Of a stretch of DNA of 64,000 nt, positions 23,646 to 33,862 are shown in pieces (the first letter of the stretch is position 1; each line of letters opens with the position of its first letter). The stretch comes from Lactobacillus gasseri ATCC 33323 = JCM 1131 (GTDB taxonomy: Bacteria > Bacillota > Bacilli > Lactobacillales > Lactobacillaceae). Made by a program: the position numbers and the translations under genes. The notes beneath the pieces were generated by a model that saw only the letters and a program-made list of their open reading frames with translations, searched no databases and had not been told where the DNA came from. Where the stretch lies: assembly GCF_000014425.1 (NCBI RefSeq), contig NC_008530.1:1054001-1118000 (forward strand). The letters run 5' to 3'.

Positions 23646-24872
23646 TTAATAAACTTCATACAAACTATAAACTTTAATATCTTTTTCTTTCAAAGAGCTA
23701 AAAAATTTAGTTTTTTGATCAGCGGTTACATTACCTGTTAAATAGTAGCCATATTGGTCATCATTCAAAAAATCAGCCTCTTCAATTTGATACCTATTCA
23801 TTAAATTGCCTACTACTTCGTTTTGAGAATGATCAATCTTAAACCAATACTGTCTAGTAAAGATATCCTTAACGCTCGCAGAGGTAGAATTCCAATCAGT
23901 TTTAAAAGGTGCTTCATTTTTAACTGCAGCCACTAAATCATTGATAACGCTATTAGCGGTTGGTAGTTTTCCAGCACCCGGGCCATAATAAAAGGATTTT
24001 CCAATTGCATAGCTTTCTATTTCGATACCATTAAATTCATTCTTAGTTTGTCCCAACATACTATTCTCTGGAACTAGCATCGGCATTACAACTGGATAAT
24101 AAGTACTATTTTGAGTTTCAAGCTTAGCAATAAGTTTCAATGTGTAGTCAAACTTTTTAATTACTGCTAGTTCTTTCTGATTTATCTCGGTAATACCAAT
24201 TCTTTTAATTTGATTAAGCTTTAAATTAATACCAAAAGCTAGTCGTCCTAGAATAATTAGCTTATATGCCGCATCTTTTCCACTAACATCATTAGTTGGA
24301 TCAGCTTCTGCAAAGCCTAGTTTTTGTGCCTCACTCAAAGCCTGTTCATATGACCAATTATTATCTGCCATCTGAGTCAGGATGTAATTGCTAGTACCAT
24401 TAACAATACCAGAAATTTGTTTAATCTGATCTCCAACATAGTTTTGATTCAGGACCCTTAAAATTGGAATTCCACCAGCAACACTTGCTTCGTAGAACAG
24501 GCGACCTTGATGCTCGTTAGCGATTGCCATTAATTCAGGTCCAAAACTAGCAACTAAATCCTTATTAGCTGTAATTACCGTACACCCTTGCCTTAAAAGT
24601 TCTGATATATATTCTTTAGCTGGGTGAAGACCACCCATAACCTCAATAACAACTTCAATATCTTGATCTTGACTAATTTGCTCAAAGTCTGTAGTTAGAT
24701 TTAAATCTGGGTATAAACTACGATACTTATCAATATTTCTTACCAATACCTTAGATACTTTAAATTCTGTGTCAGTAATTTGGCTTATTTTTTCTTTACT
24801 ATGTTTTAAAATATCAATCACACCGGAGCCAACTGTACCTAATCCGAGCATTGCAACTTCAATGGTTTTCAT
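23646..24872 (-). CDS. hom: Homoserine dehydrogenase
   Basis: A 408-residue NAD(P)-dependent enzyme reducing aspartate semialdehyde to homoserine. The N-terminal Rossmann motif GLGTVGSGVID, the middle TANKDLVASFG, GGIPILRVLNQ, VNGTSNYILTQM and the substrate region FAEADPTNDVSGKDAAYKL are all present. The C-terminal 80 residues look like a shortened or diverged ACT domain, so threonine feedback may be weak. Transcribed with thrB. The gap to thrC (100 bases) holds a plausible minus-strand promoter (TTGTAA, 18 bases, TACAAT). Confidence 0.92.
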   Translation of the reverse strand: MKTIEVAMLGLGTVGSGVIDILKHSKEKISQITDTEFKVSKVLVRNIDKYRSLYPDLNLTTDFEQISQDQDIEVVIEVMGGLHPAKEYISELLRQGCTVITANKDLVASFGPELMAIANEHQGRLFYEASVAGGIPILRVLNQNYVGDQIKQISGIVNGTSNYILTQMADNNWSYEQALSEAQKLGFAEADPTNDVSGKDAAYKLIILGRLAFGINLKLNQIKRIGITEINQKELAVIKKFDYTLKLIAKLETQNSTYYPVVMPMLVPENSMLGQTKNEFNGIEIESYAIGKSFYYGPGAGKLPTANSVINDLVAAVKNEAPFKTDWNSTSASVKDIFTRQYWFKIDHSQNEVVGNLMNRYQIEEADFLNDDQYGYYLTGNVTADQKTKFFSSLKEKDIKVYSLYEVY

Positions 24873-24972
24873 TTTAAAGGCCTCTTTAATAATTTTTTTA
24901 TTTTTGATTGTATCATAGTAGTTAAACAGGTTACAATGATAAGAACAAACATGTTTTAAGAAGGAGTAATTT

Positions 24973-26460
24973 ATGCAATATCGTAGTACACGCGCTAACT
25001 TAAATTATCAATTAGATGCTCCCGCAGCTATTATTCAAGGATTATCACCAGAAGGTGGTCTTTTTGTTCCAACTACTTTTCCTAAGCCAATTTTTGATTT
25101 AGAACAATTTAAAAATATGTCCTACCAAGAAATGGCTAAAAAAGTTTTAGCAACCTTCTTTGATGATTTCTCAGATGAACAACTTACTCAAATTGTAGGC
25201 GAATCTTATGGTAATCAATGGGATGATAAAGAAGTTGTCAAAATTACTAAACATGCAAACAATTATTATCTAGAACTCTTCCATGGTCCAACGCTTGCCT
25301 TTAAAGATATCGCCTTACAAGTACTTCCTCGTTTAATGCATACAGCTATCAAAATCAAACAAAATGATTCTGATATCATTATTCTAACTGCTACTTCAGG
25401 AGACACTGGCGGTGCAGCAATGAGTGGTTTTAAAGGTCAAGACCATACTCACGTTATTGTCTTCTACCCTTACGGCGGTGTAAGTCCCGTACAATTAAGA
25501 CAAATGCTAGGTCTTAAAGGCGGTAACTTAACTGCGATTGCCATTAAAGGTAACTTTGATGATGCTCAAACTAACGTGAAGAAAATTTTTAATAATCAAG
25601 CTTTAGTTAAAAAATTAAAACTAAACAAATTGCAATTTTCTTCCGCTAATTCAATGAATATTGGCCGCTTAATCCCGCAAATTGTCTATTATTTTTATAG
25701 TTATGTTCAACTAGTTAAAAATGGTCAAATTTCAGCTGGACAAGAAATTAATTTTTCCGTTCCAACTGGGAACTTTGGCGATATTCTTGCGGGCTACTAT
25801 GCTAGAAAATTAGGGCTACCAATTCATAAACTTATTTGTGCTTCTGATCAAAATAATGTTTTGACTGATTTCTTTGAAACTGGTACTTATGATCGTCAAC
25901 GTAAGTTTTACTTAACTAACTCCCCTGCCATGGATATCTTAGTTTCAAGTAATTTAGAGCGATTATTGTTTGACCTTTATGATGAAAACGCTGATGAACT
26001 ATCAAAATTAATGAATAAATTAAGCAAGGAAGGAAAATATACAATCAGTCCAGCTGTTAAGGAAAAATTAGCTCAGTTATTTGCAGCTGGTTTTGCTACA
26101 GAGGATGAAGTTGAAACTGAAATTAAACGTATCTATGAAAAAGATCATTACACACTCGATCCACATACAGCAGTTGCCTCTTTTGTAACTAAAAAGTATC
26201 AAGAAATTAGTCTTGATCAAACACCAACTGTGATCGTTTCAACTGCTAGCCCATATAAGTTCCCTGAAACAGTCTTTCATGCACTTACTGGTAAAGAAGT
26301 AAAAGAAAAAGGCGTTCCTGCTATTAAAGAATTGAATAGCTTCTTAAAAGAAGACTTAAGCGGGAATGTAAACAATTTGATTCAAACTGGTAATTATCAA
26401 GAGCAAATAATTGATGCTAGCGAAATGGAAAATGCTTTACTTAATATTTTAGATATCTAA
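24973..26460 (+). CDS. thrC: Threonine synthase
   Basis: A 495-residue PLP enzyme turning O-phosphohomoserine into threonine. Length and the N-terminal YRSTRANLNYQ mark the long (type 2, yeast/E. coli-like) subgroup. The PLP lysine is K111 in GPTLAFKDIALQVL; the phosphate loop TATSGDTGGAAM and SANSMNIGRL support it. Divergent from hom; ribosome binding site AAGGAG. It ends in a strong terminator shared with asd. Confidence 0.92.
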   Translation: MQYRSTRANLNYQLDAPAAIIQGLSPEGGLFVPTTFPKPIFDLEQFKNMSYQEMAKKVLATFFDDFSDEQLTQIVGESYGNQWDDKEVVKITKHANNYYLELFHGPTLAFKDIALQVLPRLMHTAIKIKQNDSDIIILTATSGDTGGAAMSGFKGQDHTHVIVFYPYGGVSPVQLRQMLGLKGGNLTAIAIKGNFDDAQTNVKKIFNNQALVKKLKLNKLQFSSANSMNIGRLIPQIVYYFYSYVQLVKNGQISAGQEINFSVPTGNFGDILAGYYARKLGLPIHKLICASDQNNVLTDFFETGTYDRQRKFYLTNSPAMDILVSSNLERLLFDLYDENADELSKLMNKLSKEGKYTISPAVKEKLAQLFAAGFATEDEVETEIKRIYEKDHYTLDPHTAVASFVTKKYQEISLDQTPTVIVSTASPYKFPETVFHALTGKEVKEKGVPAIKELNSFLKEDLSGNVNNLIQTGNYQEQIIDASEMENALLNILDI

Positions 26461-26491
26461 AAAAGGAATGAGTTTTTAACTCATTCCTTTT
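26461..26491. terminator. Bidirectional terminator between thrC and asd
   Basis: AAAAGGAATGAGTT and AACTCATTCCTTTT form a perfect 14-bp stem directly after the thrC stop; the asd stop codon touches its other end. Confidence 0.8.
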
Positions 26492-27549
26492 TATAACCAA
26501 TCATTAGCAACTAGCTTTTCAGCAATTTGAACAGTATTTCCAGCTGCACCTTTTAATAAATTATCTGCTACAACCCACATATTAAAGGCACCGGCTGTTT
26601 CTAAATCTGGCCTAATTCGACCAACAAAAGTATCGTTAGATCCAACTGCATTTAATGGTTGAGGATACTCTTGTTTTCTAAAATCATTCTGTACTTGAAC
26701 TCCTGGGAAGTCTTTTAAAACCTTCTCTAGATCAGATACAGTAGCATTTTTATCTGCCAATTCAAAATAAACACTTTCTCCATGCGCAATTTCAACGGGA
26801 ACACGAACACAAGTAGCAGTTACTTTAATATCAGCTGCATCCATATCGTTTAAGAGAATCTTCTTAGTTTCGTGAATCATCTTCCATTCTTCATGACTAT
26901 AACCATCATCTTCAAAAACATCGATTTGGGGCAATAAGTTAAAGGCTAAAGGATAATGCTTTTTATCTCCTGCTGTAGGCAAAACTTGGGCATCTTCCTT
27001 AATATCACGCCCTGCCATATAGTCTTTAGCTTCTTTGAATAACTCTTCTAAAGCTGCGTGCCCAGCACCAGAAGCTGCTTGATAAGTTGATACAATTACT
27101 CGCTTCAGGCCAAATTTATCCATCATTGGCTTTAAGGCCATTACCATTTGAATTGTAGAACAATTTGGATTAGCAATAATACCATGATGATTTTTAATTT
27201 CTTCACCATTAACTTCAGGAACAACTAATGGAACATCAGGATCCATTCTAAATGCACTAGTATTATCAATGCAAACACTGCCCCTCTTAACAGCTTCAGG
27301 CAAAAACTTTTTAGAAACTGCTCCACCAGCAGAAGATAAAACTATGTCAACGCCGGAAAATGATTCTGGTTTAGTTTCTTCAACTTCAACTTCTTGATTA
27401 TGGAATTTTAATTTCTTGCCAGCAGATCTTTTAGAAGCTAGAAATTTAACTTTTTTAACTGGAACAGTGGACTGTTCAAGTTGCTTGATCATTCGCTGTC
27501 CCACTAACCCAGTTGCACCTAAGATAGCAACCGTAAATTCTTTTTTCAT
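26491..27549 (-). CDS. asd: Aspartate-semialdehyde dehydrogenase
   Basis: A 352-residue NADPH-dependent enzyme reducing aspartyl phosphate to the semialdehyde shared by threonine and cell-wall/lysine branches. AILGATGLVGQRMI at the N-terminus binds NADP; the catalytic cysteine is near residue 130 in ANPNCSTIQM; the substrate motif VPVEIAHGESVYFE and GRIRPD support the call. Divergent from the aspartokinase gene with only 88 bases between, so the two steps probably share a control region. Confidence 0.92.
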   Translation of the reverse strand: MKKEFTVAILGATGLVGQRMIKQLEQSTVPVKKVKFLASKRSAGKKLKFHNQEVEVEETKPESFSGVDIVLSSAGGAVSKKFLPEAVKRGSVCIDNTSAFRMDPDVPLVVPEVNGEEIKNHHGIIANPNCSTIQMVMALKPMMDKFGLKRVIVSTYQAASGAGHAALEELFKEAKDYMAGRDIKEDAQVLPTAGDKKHYPLAFNLLPQIDVFEDDGYSHEEWKMIHETKKILLNDMDAADIKVTATCVRVPVEIAHGESVYFELADKNATVSDLEKVLKDFPGVQVQNDFRKQEYPQPLNAVGSNDTFVGRIRPDLETAGAFNMWVVADNLLKGAAGNTVQIAEKLVANDWL

Positions 27550-27637
27550 AATATGTCCTCATTTCTTTTATTTGTAGGTTATAATGATGCATAATATAAG
27601 TCAACTAGAATTTTTCAAGGAAGGATAACTAATCCGT

Positions 27638-28993
27638 ATGAAAGTAGCTAAATTCGGTGGCAGCTCCGTTGCTTCAGGTGCAAAAATTGCTCAAGTAATT
27701 AACATTTTAAATAACGACAATAAACGCCAAGTCGTAGTCGTTTCCGCCCCAGGAAAAAGAAGTAAATCAGATACCAAGGTTACTGATCTTCTAATCAAGT
27801 ACGCCAATCTTACCCTTCGTAAGCAAAATTGTGAAAAAATTCAAGCACAAATTTATGCTCGTTATGCTGAAATTGGAAAATATTTTGACTTGAGTATGCA
27901 GGGACTTAACGAAATCAAAGCTTTAATTAATGATCTTCCTACTCATACTTTTCCTAATCGTGATTATTTGATGGCAGCATTTAAAGCTCACGGCGAATTT
28001 TTAAATGCTAAACTCTTAACAATGATTATGAAAAAACAAGGATTTAAGGTGCGACTTCTAACACCAAGACAAGCTGGTTTAGTTGTAACCGGCAGTCCAA
28101 ATGATGCTTCTGTCAACCCTGAAACTTATGTTAATCTCCGTAACCTTGAACTCGACCCCACTGAAAAAATTATCTTTCCTGGATTTTATGGTATTTCACC
28201 TTCTGGAAATATTGCCACTTTTTCACGTGGTGGTTCAGACATTACTGGAGCTATTTTAGCCCGCGGTTTTACTGCGGAATTATATGAGAATTTTACTGAT
28301 GTTGATGCTATTTTTTCAGCTAATCCTGCTATCGTTTCTCACCCCCAGCCAATCAGTAAAATGACCTACCGTGAAATGCGAGAACTGTCTTATGCAGGCT
28401 TTTCTGTCTTTCACGATGAAGCTTTAATTCCTGCTATTCAAGCACAGATCCCAGTTAATGTGAAAAATACTCAGCATCCCGAAAGACCCGGAACAATGAT
28501 CGTACCTGAGACCAACTTTAAAGCTCAACATACAATTACGGGCATCGCTGGCGGTAAAAACTTTGCAGCCCTTTATTTACACAAATATTTATTAAATAAA
28601 GGAGCTGGTTTCACTTTAAAGATTTTACAAATTCTTGATCAACATAAAGTTGCCTATGAACATATGCCCTCAGGAATTGACGATATTACAATTATTTTCA
28701 AAAAAGAAGATCTCAATGCCGAACTAATTGATCAAATTTGCAATGAAATTCAAGTTTCGCTTAATCCTGATCAAATGCAGTGGATCGATGACTATGCAAT
28801 TACAATGGTGGTTGGTGAAGGAATGCGTGACAAACTTAGCCTATGTGCAAGTATCCTTTATCCTTTAGGTCAAAAGAACATTTCAATTCAGATGATTAAT
28901 CAAGGTGCATCTCAAATTTCAATCATGATCGGAACTAGACGAGGCGACGCCGAAGAAGTTATTCGAACTATTTATCAGACTTTTTTTAATTAG
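27638..28993 (+). CDS. Aspartokinase
   Basis: A 451-residue aspartate kinase, first step of the aspartate pathway. KFGGSSVASGAKIAQV is the kinase signature and ATFSRGGSDITGAI the ATP/aspartate motif; the last 150 residues hold two ACT domains (SFTL.. to MVVGEGMRDK.. QGASQISIMIG). It is of the long monofunctional type (as E. coli LysC or B. subtilis YclM), so allosteric control by lysine or threonine is likely but not predictable. Divergent from asd; terminator follows. Confidence 0.9.
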   Translation: MKVAKFGGSSVASGAKIAQVINILNNDNKRQVVVVSAPGKRSKSDTKVTDLLIKYANLTLRKQNCEKIQAQIYARYAEIGKYFDLSMQGLNEIKALINDLPTHTFPNRDYLMAAFKAHGEFLNAKLLTMIMKKQGFKVRLLTPRQAGLVVTGSPNDASVNPETYVNLRNLELDPTEKIIFPGFYGISPSGNIATFSRGGSDITGAILARGFTAELYENFTDVDAIFSANPAIVSHPQPISKMTYREMRELSYAGFSVFHDEALIPAIQAQIPVNVKNTQHPERPGTMIVPETNFKAQHTITGIAGGKNFAALYLHKYLLNKGAGFTLKILQILDQHKVAYEHMPSGIDDITIIFKKEDLNAELIDQICNEIQVSLNPDQMQWIDDYAITMVVGEGMRDKLSLCASILYPLGQKNISIQMINQGASQISIMIGTRRGDAEEVIRTIYQTFFN

Positions 28994-29005
28994 CAATAAT
29001 ATCAA

Positions 29006-29037
29006 AAAAGAGCGGTGATTAATCTCATCGCTCTTTT
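29006..29037. terminator. Bidirectional terminator
   Basis: AAAAGAGCGGTGA and TCATCGCTCTTTT pair over 13 bases with one G-U pair, between convergent aspartokinase and pepO genes. Confidence 0.75.
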
Positions 29038-29048
29038 CGTTATGTCTT

Positions 29049-30992
29049 TTACCAAATAGTAATTCTGTCTTCTGGATCAAGCCACATCCCATCTTTTGGA
29101 GTAACATTGTAAGCTTCATAAAATTCATCCTGATTTTGAGCTGGGATATTCACTCTAGTTGGCTGCGGAGCATGAACATCAGATTGTACTTCGGCAGTAA
29201 TTGCTTCAGGACGTTGCTTTTGCATCCAGCTTTTAGCATAAGTTTCAAAGAGATCTTTCATCTCTCCTCCTTCTGCTTTGTTAGCTGCAATTGCACAAGA
29301 AAGTCCACTTAAGTCAGCAATATTTTCAGAAACGACTTGCTTACCATTTAACTTAACTGGGCCATATTGTAAGCCATCAAAGATATCAGCAACTGCCTTG
29401 GTCCGCTTATTAAATTCTTCAAAGTCTTCTTTGGTCCACCAGTTCTTCATGTTGCCTTTTTCATCGAATTGCGCACCATTATTATCAAAAGCATGAGAAA
29501 CCTCATGGCCAATTGTTGCACCAATTCCGCCATAGTTAGCAGCCCGAGATTGTTTTGCATCATAAAATGGAGCTTGCAAGATTCCTGCTGGGAAGGTTAA
29601 GTCATTCTTATAAGGATCGTAGCAAGCGTTGTTCAAATTGCCTGGCATTTCCCAAATACTTTTATCAGGCTTTTTATTTAATCTTTGAAGAATATCTTTA
29701 ATTCTTTCTTGATTAATCAAAACATGGTTTTCATATAAGGTCTTATTTGGATCGACAACTAGATTATCAAAAAGAGCCCTATTCTTTTCTGGATAACCTA
29801 CCTTTAACTTTAAAGCCTTTAATTTGATAATAGCCTGCTTTTTAGTATCTTCTGAAAGCCAAGAATTATTTTGAATTCTTTGTTCGTAAACCTTAAGCAT
29901 CTTTTTAATCATACTAATTACGTCAGCTTTGGCTTCATCACCGAGATAGGTCTTACCATAGTAAATTCCAATCACTTCATCAAAAGCAGCATTAGCTAGC
30001 CGATAAGCATGCTTATCTTGAGATGGTAGTTCTGGGACACCGTAAACTGCTTGTCTAAATGGAAAGGCGGCCTCTCTAAAATCCTGAGATAAGTAAGTTG
30101 CACTTTTATTGATGAATTTAATAATCATCCAGCCCTTAAATTCTTCAAATTCACTTTCATTCAAGAAGTCGTTAATATGTTTAAAGTAGCGTGGTTCTGC
30201 AACAATAACTTTGGCTGGCATTTCAGGCAAGAGCTGCTTTAAGAACGAATTAATATCAAATTGATCAAATTTTGCCTCAAAGTCAGACAAACTAGCTGGA
30301 TTATACATTGCCACTTCATCAGCCCATTCTTCTGTTGACTTCAAAATCTTAGAAAGTTTTTTATCAAATTCAATACCGTTCTTGGCCCAAGTTCTAGCTT
30401 GTTCTTCACTTACTCCAGCCATCGTAAGTAATTTTACAGTTTGCTTCTCTAAGACAGAAAGTAATTTTTCAGCATCTGGAACTTGATAAGCAGTAGTATC
30501 TGGCAAGAAAAGTTGTGGACCAGTTGCATATAAAGCATTATGATCTGTATCTTTCATATCCTCAGATACGTAGATGTCAAGTGGTAATTCATAGCCACTC
30601 GATATTAATTGAGCTGCTTTTTGGTTAAATTCTGCAAAATTTTTCAAAGAAGTTAATCTGCTTAGATCTTTTTTAATTGGCTCTGCTTGATCCTTATTTC
30701 TCTTATCAAAATCAGCTGCCAACTTGTAGTAGTTAACTGCCTTTTTAAAATTTGGCACATCAGGAAGAGGCTTTTTACCACTAGCAAAAGCTTCAAAATC
30801 CTTCATAAGCTTGTCTTCAATTCGCATGTCTAAAATCAAATTGATTCCAGTTGAAGTTCTATCGGCTGGAATTTTTGCTTTTGAAAGCCACTCAGAGTTA
30901 ACTGCTAAATATAAATTATCTTGTGGTCTAGTATTAACATTGGGCTTAGTTAAGTCGCCTGCACCCCCGCGAACGCTGAAATATCTTCTCAT
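29049..30992 (-). CDS. pepO: M13 family endopeptidase PepO
   Basis: A 647-residue zinc metallopeptidase of the neprilysin family that cuts oligopeptides inside the cell. The zinc site is IGHEVSHAFDNNG (HExxH), with the third ligand in SENIADLSGL, and the substrate-binding NACYDPYKNDLTFPAGILQAPFYD. No signal peptide, as in lactobacillus PepO. Single gene unit between two terminators. Part of the casein/peptide utilisation typical for the genus. Confidence 0.92.
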   Translation of the reverse strand: MRRYFSVRGGAGDLTKPNVNTRPQDNLYLAVNSEWLSKAKIPADRTSTGINLILDMRIEDKLMKDFEAFASGKKPLPDVPNFKKAVNYYKLAADFDKRNKDQAEPIKKDLSRLTSLKNFAEFNQKAAQLISSGYELPLDIYVSEDMKDTDHNALYATGPQLFLPDTTAYQVPDAEKLLSVLEKQTVKLLTMAGVSEEQARTWAKNGIEFDKKLSKILKSTEEWADEVAMYNPASLSDFEAKFDQFDINSFLKQLLPEMPAKVIVAEPRYFKHINDFLNESEFEEFKGWMIIKFINKSATYLSQDFREAAFPFRQAVYGVPELPSQDKHAYRLANAAFDEVIGIYYGKTYLGDEAKADVISMIKKMLKVYEQRIQNNSWLSEDTKKQAIIKLKALKLKVGYPEKNRALFDNLVVDPNKTLYENHVLINQERIKDILQRLNKKPDKSIWEMPGNLNNACYDPYKNDLTFPAGILQAPFYDAKQSRAANYGGIGATIGHEVSHAFDNNGAQFDEKGNMKNWWTKEDFEEFNKRTKAVADIFDGLQYGPVKLNGKQVVSENIADLSGLSCAIAANKAEGGEMKDLFETYAKSWMQKQRPEAITAEVQSDVHAPQPTRVNIPAQNQDEFYEAYNVTPKDGMWLDPEDRITIW

Positions 30993-31048
30993 AATACTTA
31001 CCTCATTTCTTTAATTAGGTAAATGATACCATTATTAAAAATATTAAG

Positions 31049-31147
31049 CTAATTTTTATTTTCTTGTTCCACCAATAATTGAGTAGTAGAAACTAACCGA
31101 TGATATTTTTGTTCGTTATGGTATAAATCAACAAAATCTGCAATTTG
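31049..31147 (-). pseudogene. C-terminal coding remnant, unidentified
   Basis: Thirty-two codons plus a TAG (31049-31051) read ADFVDLYHNEQKYHRLVSTT and LLVEQENKN on the minus strand, protein-like and charged, with a TAA immediately upstream and no start. Between 30993 and 31282 I see nothing else coding: a hydrophobic run on the plus strand (about 31140-31225) has no start codon. Confidence 0.3.
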
Positions 31148-31241
31148 TTATTCTCTTTATTTTATTCTTGCTTGCTCGTTTTATATTGCTATTCACTACA
31201 CCATTAATGATTTCCGATTTTAAAACTTATTCATTAAACGC

Positions 31242-31282
31242 AAAAGAACCGTATGCATCTTCAACATGCACACGGTTCTTTT
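31242..31282 (-). terminator. Terminator after the ABC permease gene
   Basis: AAAAGAACCGT (31242-31252) pairs with ACGGTTCTTTT (31272-31282), with TGCAT/ATGCA pairing further in. Confidence 0.75.
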
Positions 31283-33853
31283 TTAGTCTACAGACTTCAA
31301 AGCTTCAAGCATATTGACTTCTTTAATTTCACGGCTCACAAAAATTGCCATGATTGCTGTAATTGCCAGCGGAATTATTGCTGACAAAAGATAATTGCTA
31401 AATAAAATTCCAGGTCTAAACATCGCATTCATCGGAGCTAAATTGTCAATAATAAAACTATGCAGCCAATTTCCAATTAAAAAGCCAAATAAAATACCTA
31501 AAATTGAGAGAATGATCGTCTCACGATAAATATATAGACTAGCCTCTTTATTATAGAAACCTAAAACTTTCAAAGTAGAAATTTCTCTCATTCGCTCTTC
31601 TAAATTTGTTGTAGTTAAGGTAAAAATCACAACAATTGCTAAAAGGACTGCTAAACCAATTAACAGGAACATCACCTTATCCATACTTTGAATTAGGCTA
31701 TCAATTATTTGCTTATTGCTAGTATTTAAATTAATTGCATTAACTGCGCCAGTTTTCATCAACGAATTAGCAAAATCATCAGTTTGAACGTCTGACTTTA
31801 ATTCAATTAACTGGGCATTGGTATTCATTTTCTGGTCAAAATATCTCTCATAGACATTTGAATTCATCAAGACATAATGTCCCATATACATTTCACAAAT
31901 CCGACTAATTGGCAGTTTAACTTTCTTACCATTATTCAATTTTAAAATTAACTTATCGCCAGGCTTTAAATGTAAGAGATTAGCCAGCTTTTCAGAAATA
32001 ACCACGCCATGATTATTCAAGTTGATTTTTTGACCTGACTGTCTATTTCTTAGATTAATGTAGTCGTTAATATTTTGATCTTTCTTTGGCACGATTATTG
32101 AAATATTTTGTTTCGTTCCGTCGATCTTTTTAGTAATATTTTCAAAATGTACTGGTAAATACTTATTTATTTGCTTTGAACCAAGCTTTTGCTTTAACTT
32201 TCTGCTCTGACTCTTAGACAAATCATTTTTATCAACTGCAACTAAATCATACTTAATAAGCTCGCCATATTGTTTTTGACCAATACCTGCTAGTGAATCA
32301 CGAATACCGAATCCCATCATCAATAAGCCAGTACATCCCGCGATGCCCAGAATTGTCATGATCATTTTTACTTTATAACGAAAAATATTCCTTAACGTAA
32401 CTTTATAGTTAAAGCTTAAATTTTGCCAAAGTGGTTTGATTCTTTCTAAGAAAATTCGCGAGCCATTCTTTGGTGGTTTTGGCAACAATAATTCGCTTGT
32501 TTTTGCTCTTAAAACCAAAAATAGTTGAATTAAAGCTGCACCCGTTGTACATAAAACTGCAATTAAGATAGTTAAAAATAAATACTTCCATGAAAATAAA
32601 GTCTGAAAATTCGTCAGTGTTAGATTAGCAGTATAAGAATTAAATATTATCCGCGGTAATAACCAATAGCCTCCAATTGCACCAATCAAAACGCCCGTTA
32701 AAGCGGCGGTTAAGCTATAAACAATAAATTTTAGACTAGTGTCTAACTTGCTATATCCTAAAGCTCTTAAAACACCAATATTTTGTCTTTCTTCATCAAT
32801 GAAGCGTGTCATAGTTGAAAAACTGACTAAAGCTGCTACTGCAAATAGAAAAACTGGAAAAATGTCAGTAATTAATTCAATTTTTTCTGAATTTGACTGG
32901 TAAGTATCATAGCCAGGATCATTTTTACGATCATTAACATAATAAGAAACATTGCCCAATTGCTTGATTTGCCATTTTTGCTTACTTAATTTGCTTTCCT
33001 GTTTTTCTAATTGAGCTTTTTGCTCAACTACGTTTAAGCCATTAACTTCAGCTAACTGAACTTGCTGCCTAGCCTGATTAAGTTGCTTTTGAGCTGATAC
33101 TAAATTCTTATCAAGTTCTATTTTCTTTGTTCTGCCATTTCTATCTAGGGCTTTAATAAGCTTTTTCTTTTTATCATCAATGATTCTTTGATAAGCACTA
33201 GAATATGGATCTAAATTTTTAGTTTTATCAAAACGAATGCGAGCAATACTATAATTTGAAGAATTAAAAGCACTCTTTTTCACTACTGCAATTCCTGAAA
33301 GTTGACCAGTTCCGACAGTAGTTTGACCGATATTGCTTTTATCCGTATATTCGCTTGGTCGAATAAAACCAACAACTTTAAAACGATTAGTTTTCAAATT
33401 ATTATGATCATCTAACTTAATCCATTCCCCTAAACGATATTTGTTTTTAAGTAAATAACTAATCGCAATTTGGTTATTCTTATTGGGCAACTTACCACTA
33501 ACTACTTGATTAGTGGAAATATTTTTGGTTTCTGATAAAAGACGCAGGCTAGTCTTTGAATTATTAACGCTTGTATCTTGCAAATATCCCAAATCTAATG
33601 TTGAATTTTTAGCGTGATTCCTAAGCGTTTGAAGATCATTTTTATCAAGACCATAATTTGAACTGACTGTTAAATCTGCCAAATTTACATTTTGATAATA
33701 ACTTTGAGCGGTATTTCTCATGTCTGGACCAGCCATCTTTAAACCAATAAAGGCAAAAGCACTAACTGCCATTAATAACATAATCCCAATAAAACGTCCC
33801 CAAGAATTAGTGAGTGAATTGATAGCATCTTTCCATAAAATTTTTTTACTCAT
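31283..33853 (-). CDS. FtsX/MacB-type ABC transporter permease
   Basis: An 856-residue permease of the duplicated FtsX family. One N-terminal membrane helix (FIGIMLLMAVSAFAFIGL) leads to a large extracellular region with a coiled coil (QLNQARQQVQLAEVNGLNVVEQKAQLEKQ), then three helices, a second extracellular domain after FRYKVKMIMTILGIAG and three final helices. This is the layout of streptococcal/lactobacillus antimicrobial-peptide or lipid transport permeases. ATG 33851-33853 is preferred to a GTG nine bases earlier, since GGTGAG precedes it. The ATPase gene is nine bases upstream in the same operon. Confidence 0.87.
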   Translation of the reverse strand: MSKKILWKDAINSLTNSWGRFIGIMLLMAVSAFAFIGLKMAGPDMRNTAQSYYQNVNLADLTVSSNYGLDKNDLQTLRNHAKNSTLDLGYLQDTSVNNSKTSLRLLSETKNISTNQVVSGKLPNKNNQIAISYLLKNKYRLGEWIKLDDHNNLKTNRFKVVGFIRPSEYTDKSNIGQTTVGTGQLSGIAVVKKSAFNSSNYSIARIRFDKTKNLDPYSSAYQRIIDDKKKKLIKALDRNGRTKKIELDKNLVSAQKQLNQARQQVQLAEVNGLNVVEQKAQLEKQESKLSKQKWQIKQLGNVSYYVNDRKNDPGYDTYQSNSEKIELITDIFPVFLFAVAALVSFSTMTRFIDEERQNIGVLRALGYSKLDTSLKFIVYSLTAALTGVLIGAIGGYWLLPRIIFNSYTANLTLTNFQTLFSWKYLFLTILIAVLCTTGAALIQLFLVLRAKTSELLLPKPPKNGSRIFLERIKPLWQNLSFNYKVTLRNIFRYKVKMIMTILGIAGCTGLLMMGFGIRDSLAGIGQKQYGELIKYDLVAVDKNDLSKSQSRKLKQKLGSKQINKYLPVHFENITKKIDGTKQNISIIVPKKDQNINDYINLRNRQSGQKINLNNHGVVISEKLANLLHLKPGDKLILKLNNGKKVKLPISRICEMYMGHYVLMNSNVYERYFDQKMNTNAQLIELKSDVQTDDFANSLMKTGAVNAINLNTSNKQIIDSLIQSMDKVMFLLIGLAVLLAIVVIFTLTTTNLEERMREISTLKVLGFYNKEASLYIYRETIILSILGILFGFLIGNWLHSFIIDNLAPMNAMFRPGILFSNYLLSAIIPLAITAIMAIFVSREIKEVNMLEALKSVD

Positions 33854-33862
33854 CTCACTCAC

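Noticed and set aside
31140-31225. Hydrophobic plus-strand stretch in the gap after pepO
   Set aside because: Reads FVILFILFLLARFILLF but has no start codon or ribosome binding site, and the AT-rich sequence makes such runs easy by chance.
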